The notes beneath the pieces are model-generated. The model was not told where the DNA came from. It worked only from the letters and a program-made list of their open reading frames with translations, and searched no databases. Positions 5,120 through 6,697 of a stretch of DNA of 6,697 nt are shown here, in pieces. Within the stretch, counting starts at the first letter, position 1; every line of letters starts with the position of its first letter. Made by a program: the position numbers and the translations under genes. Source of the DNA: Bdellovibrio sp. (GTDB taxonomy: Bacteria > Bdellovibrionota > Bdellovibrionia > Bdellovibrionales > UBA1609); the NCBI GenBank assembly GCA_003694355.1, contig RFKI01000052.1, positions 1-6,697 of the forward strand, written 5' to 3'.

Positions 5120-6697
5120 ATGCACCTTCAACATCAAAAATGCCAAACACAAAAAACATCATCTCCTAAAAAACAAAAAAAGGAACTTGGCCTTATAAAG
5201 CCCCATTTCTGCAAAGACGGAAAAGATCCTCTGGAAAAAGTAAAGTACAGAATAACTTCTTCTCAAATTACAAACACGGAAGGGAAAGTGATCTTCTCTA
5301 TGGATCATATTGAAGTTCCTGAATCTTGGAGCCAACTGGCCTGCGACATCCTCATTTCAAAATACCTACGAAGAAATGGCGTTCCTCAAACGGAATCAGA
5401 AACTTCAGTCAAACAAGTCATCAAGCGAATCACAAAGTCTTTAGCTAAAGAAGGTATGAGATTGGGCTACCTTTCTAAAAGGGAAGCTGATATTTTTGAT
5501 AAAGAACTTCGTTACATTTTAGTCCATCAAATAGCTGCTTTTAATTCCCCAGTTTGGTTTAACCTAGGATTATGGCATGAGTATAAAATAGAAGGTCAAG
5601 GAGGACACTACTATTGGGACAAAGAAAGTGATACCATAAAGATCACCTCCAATGCTTTTCAATATCCTCAGTGCTCCGCCTGCTTTATTCAATCTGTAGA
5701 AGATGACCTAATGGGGCTTTTTGACCTTTTAAAAAATGAGGCCAAACTTTTTAAATTTGGTTCAGGTACCGGCACCAATTTTTCAAATATCAGGGCCGTC
5801 GGGGAAAAATTAAGCGGCGGCGGTACCACCTCGGGACTGATGAGTTTCCTTGAAGTTTTTGATCGCGCAGCTGGAGCCACAAAATCTGGAGGCACCACAA
5901 GACGAGCGGCCAAAATGGTTTGCCTGGACATTGATCATCCAGAAATTCTATCTTTTATTCAATGGAAACAAAAAGAAGAACAAAAAGTAAAAGTTCTTAT
6001 AGACGGCGGATACAGTTCCGACTTCAATGGAGAAGCTTATAAAACTATCAGTGGTCAAAACTCCAATAACTCCGTAAGAGTCACTGATGAATTTATGAAA
6101 GCTGTTGAAGAAGATCAAGAGTGGCAAACCACTTACAGAACTACAGGAGAAGTCGCTAAAACTTTTAAGGCCAGAGAACTCTGGGAAGCTATTGCCAAAG
6201 CTGCCTGGACTTGTGCAGACCCTGGCCTTCAGTTCCATAGCACCATCAATGAGTGGCATACTTGCCCCCACAGTGGTCCCATTCGCGCCTCAAACCCTTG
6301 CTCTGAATACATGTTTTTAGATAATTCCGCCTGTAACTTGGCCTCCATTAACCTTGTCAAAATGCTTAATCAAAATGGTGAATTTGATATCACCAAGTTC
6401 ACCCATACCATAGATACGTTGATTCTGGCTCAAGACATTCTCGTGGATGCTTCCAGCTATCCCACTCAAAAAATTGCAGAAAACTCTCACCAATTTCGCA
6501 CCTTAGGATTAGGATATGCTAACCTAGGCTCCCTTCTCATGTTAAAAGGACTTCCCTATGATAGCGAAGAAGCTCGACAAGTGGCGGCTGCTCTAACCTC
6601 TCTTCTGACCTCTCAAGCCTATTTAATGAGCACTCAGATTTCAAAAAAAATGAAGCCTTTTTCTGAATTTGAGAGAAATAAAACGCCCATGCTAAAA
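5120..6697 (+). CDS. nrdJ: Adenosylcobalamin-dependent (class II) ribonucleoside-diphosphate reductase, partial
   Basis: The frame starts at ATG 5120 behind a strong ribosome binding site and is open for 526 codons to the right edge, so the C-terminus is missing. The enzyme reduces ribonucleotides to deoxyribonucleotides for DNA synthesis, using coenzyme B12 to make the thiyl radical, so it needs neither oxygen nor a separate radical subunit. Visible landmarks are AAFNSPVWFNLG (139-150), CSACFIQSVED (185-195), LFKFGSGTGTNFS (210-222), LSGGG (231-235), KSGGTTRRAAKMVCLDIDHP (255-274), GQNSNNSVRVTD (312-323) and WHTC (379-382). The radical site is NPCSE (392-396) with thiyl Cys394, Asn392 and Glu396. 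Cys188 and Cys405 fit the redox pair; the 11-residue gap from Cys394 to Cys405 equals that of the Lactobacillus enzyme. The GHYYWDKES insert before the first Cys recalls the long NrdJ type, which carries a C-terminal extension that cannot be seen here. Expression may be controlled by the hairpin in its leader. Confidence 0.95.
   Translation, partial: MHLQHQKCQTQKTSSPKKQKKELGLIKPHFCKDGKDPLEKVKYRITSSQITNTEGKVIFSMDHIEVPESWSQLACDILISKYLRRNGVPQTESETSVKQVIKRITKSLAKEGMRLGYLSKREADIFDKELRYILVHQIAAFNSPVWFNLGLWHEYKIEGQGGHYYWDKESDTIKITSNAFQYPQCSACFIQSVEDDLMGLFDLLKNEAKLFKFGSGTGTNFSNIRAVGEKLSGGGTTSGLMSFLEVFDRAAGATKSGGTTRRAAKMVCLDIDHPEILSFIQWKQKEEQKVKVLIDGGYSSDFNGEAYKTISGQNSNNSVRVTDEFMKAVEEDQEWQTTYRTTGEVAKTFKARELWEAIAKAAWTCADPGLQFHSTINEWHTCPHSGPIRASNPCSEYMFLDNSACNLASINLVKMLNQNGEFDITKFTHTIDTLILAQDILVDASSYPTQKIAENSHQFRTLGLGYANLGSLLMLKGLPYDSEEARQVAAALTSLLTSQAYLMSTQISKKMKPFSEFERNKTPMLK

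Noticed and set aside
5689..6320. Minus-strand and alternative plus-strand frames inside nrdJ
   Set aside because: They overlap conserved NrdJ catalytic blocks and are out-of-frame readings.
1..6697. CRISPR array, tRNA or rRNA genes, insertion sequence or prophage parts
   Set aside because: No regularly spaced repeats, cloverleaf-like segment, transposase-like frame or terminal inverted repeats were seen on either strand.

Overview
The window is AT-rich chromosomal DNA from a Gram-negative bacterium. The main taxonomic evidence is kdsA, which makes an eight-carbon sugar of the lipopolysaccharide inner core. Strong AAGGAG-type ribosome binding sites, tight gene spacing and a coenzyme-B12-dependent ribonucleotide reductase also fit a bacterium with an outer membrane. 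The reductase resembles the long NrdJ type as I remember it from alphaproteobacteria and some other phyla. I cannot place the organism more precisely from sequence alone.

Left part (1-1111). The minus strand carries the start of a membrane protein that is cut by the left edge (1-444). It has two membrane helices followed by a charged helical, coiled-coil-like stretch. Behind it, also on the minus strand, is a broken gene (about 566-836). Read in two frames joined at a T run, it encodes the C-terminal half of a hemerythrin domain. The N-terminal half is absent, and the expected histidine of the HF..EE motif is a proline. The rest, up to kdsA, appears non-coding.

Middle part (1112-4872). kdsA and a cystathionine gamma-lyase/gamma-synthase family gene lie on the plus strand as a tight pair, with only 12 bp between stop and start. 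Facing them on the minus strand is a large group II PLP-dependent amino acid decarboxylase. Its stop codon overlaps the end of the lyase gene by 10 bp. The three genes serve envelope sugar synthesis, sulfur amino acid metabolism and amine formation. Nothing in the sequence shows that they form one pathway.

Right part (4873-6697). A divergent intergenic region separates the decarboxylase from nrdJ, which runs off the right edge after 526 codons. This region holds a GC-rich cluster of CGAG/CTCG inverted repeats. Just before the nrdJ ribosome binding site there is a strong hairpin followed by a T-rich run. That is the form of an intrinsic terminator placed inside the nrdJ leader, so transcription attenuation is plausible.

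Most of the window is ordinary housekeeping metabolism. I found no clearly new defence, mobile or biosynthetic system. The points most worth checking are the nrdJ leader hairpin, the decayed hemerythrin gene, the mixed-signature KdsA and the unresolved decarboxylase substrate.
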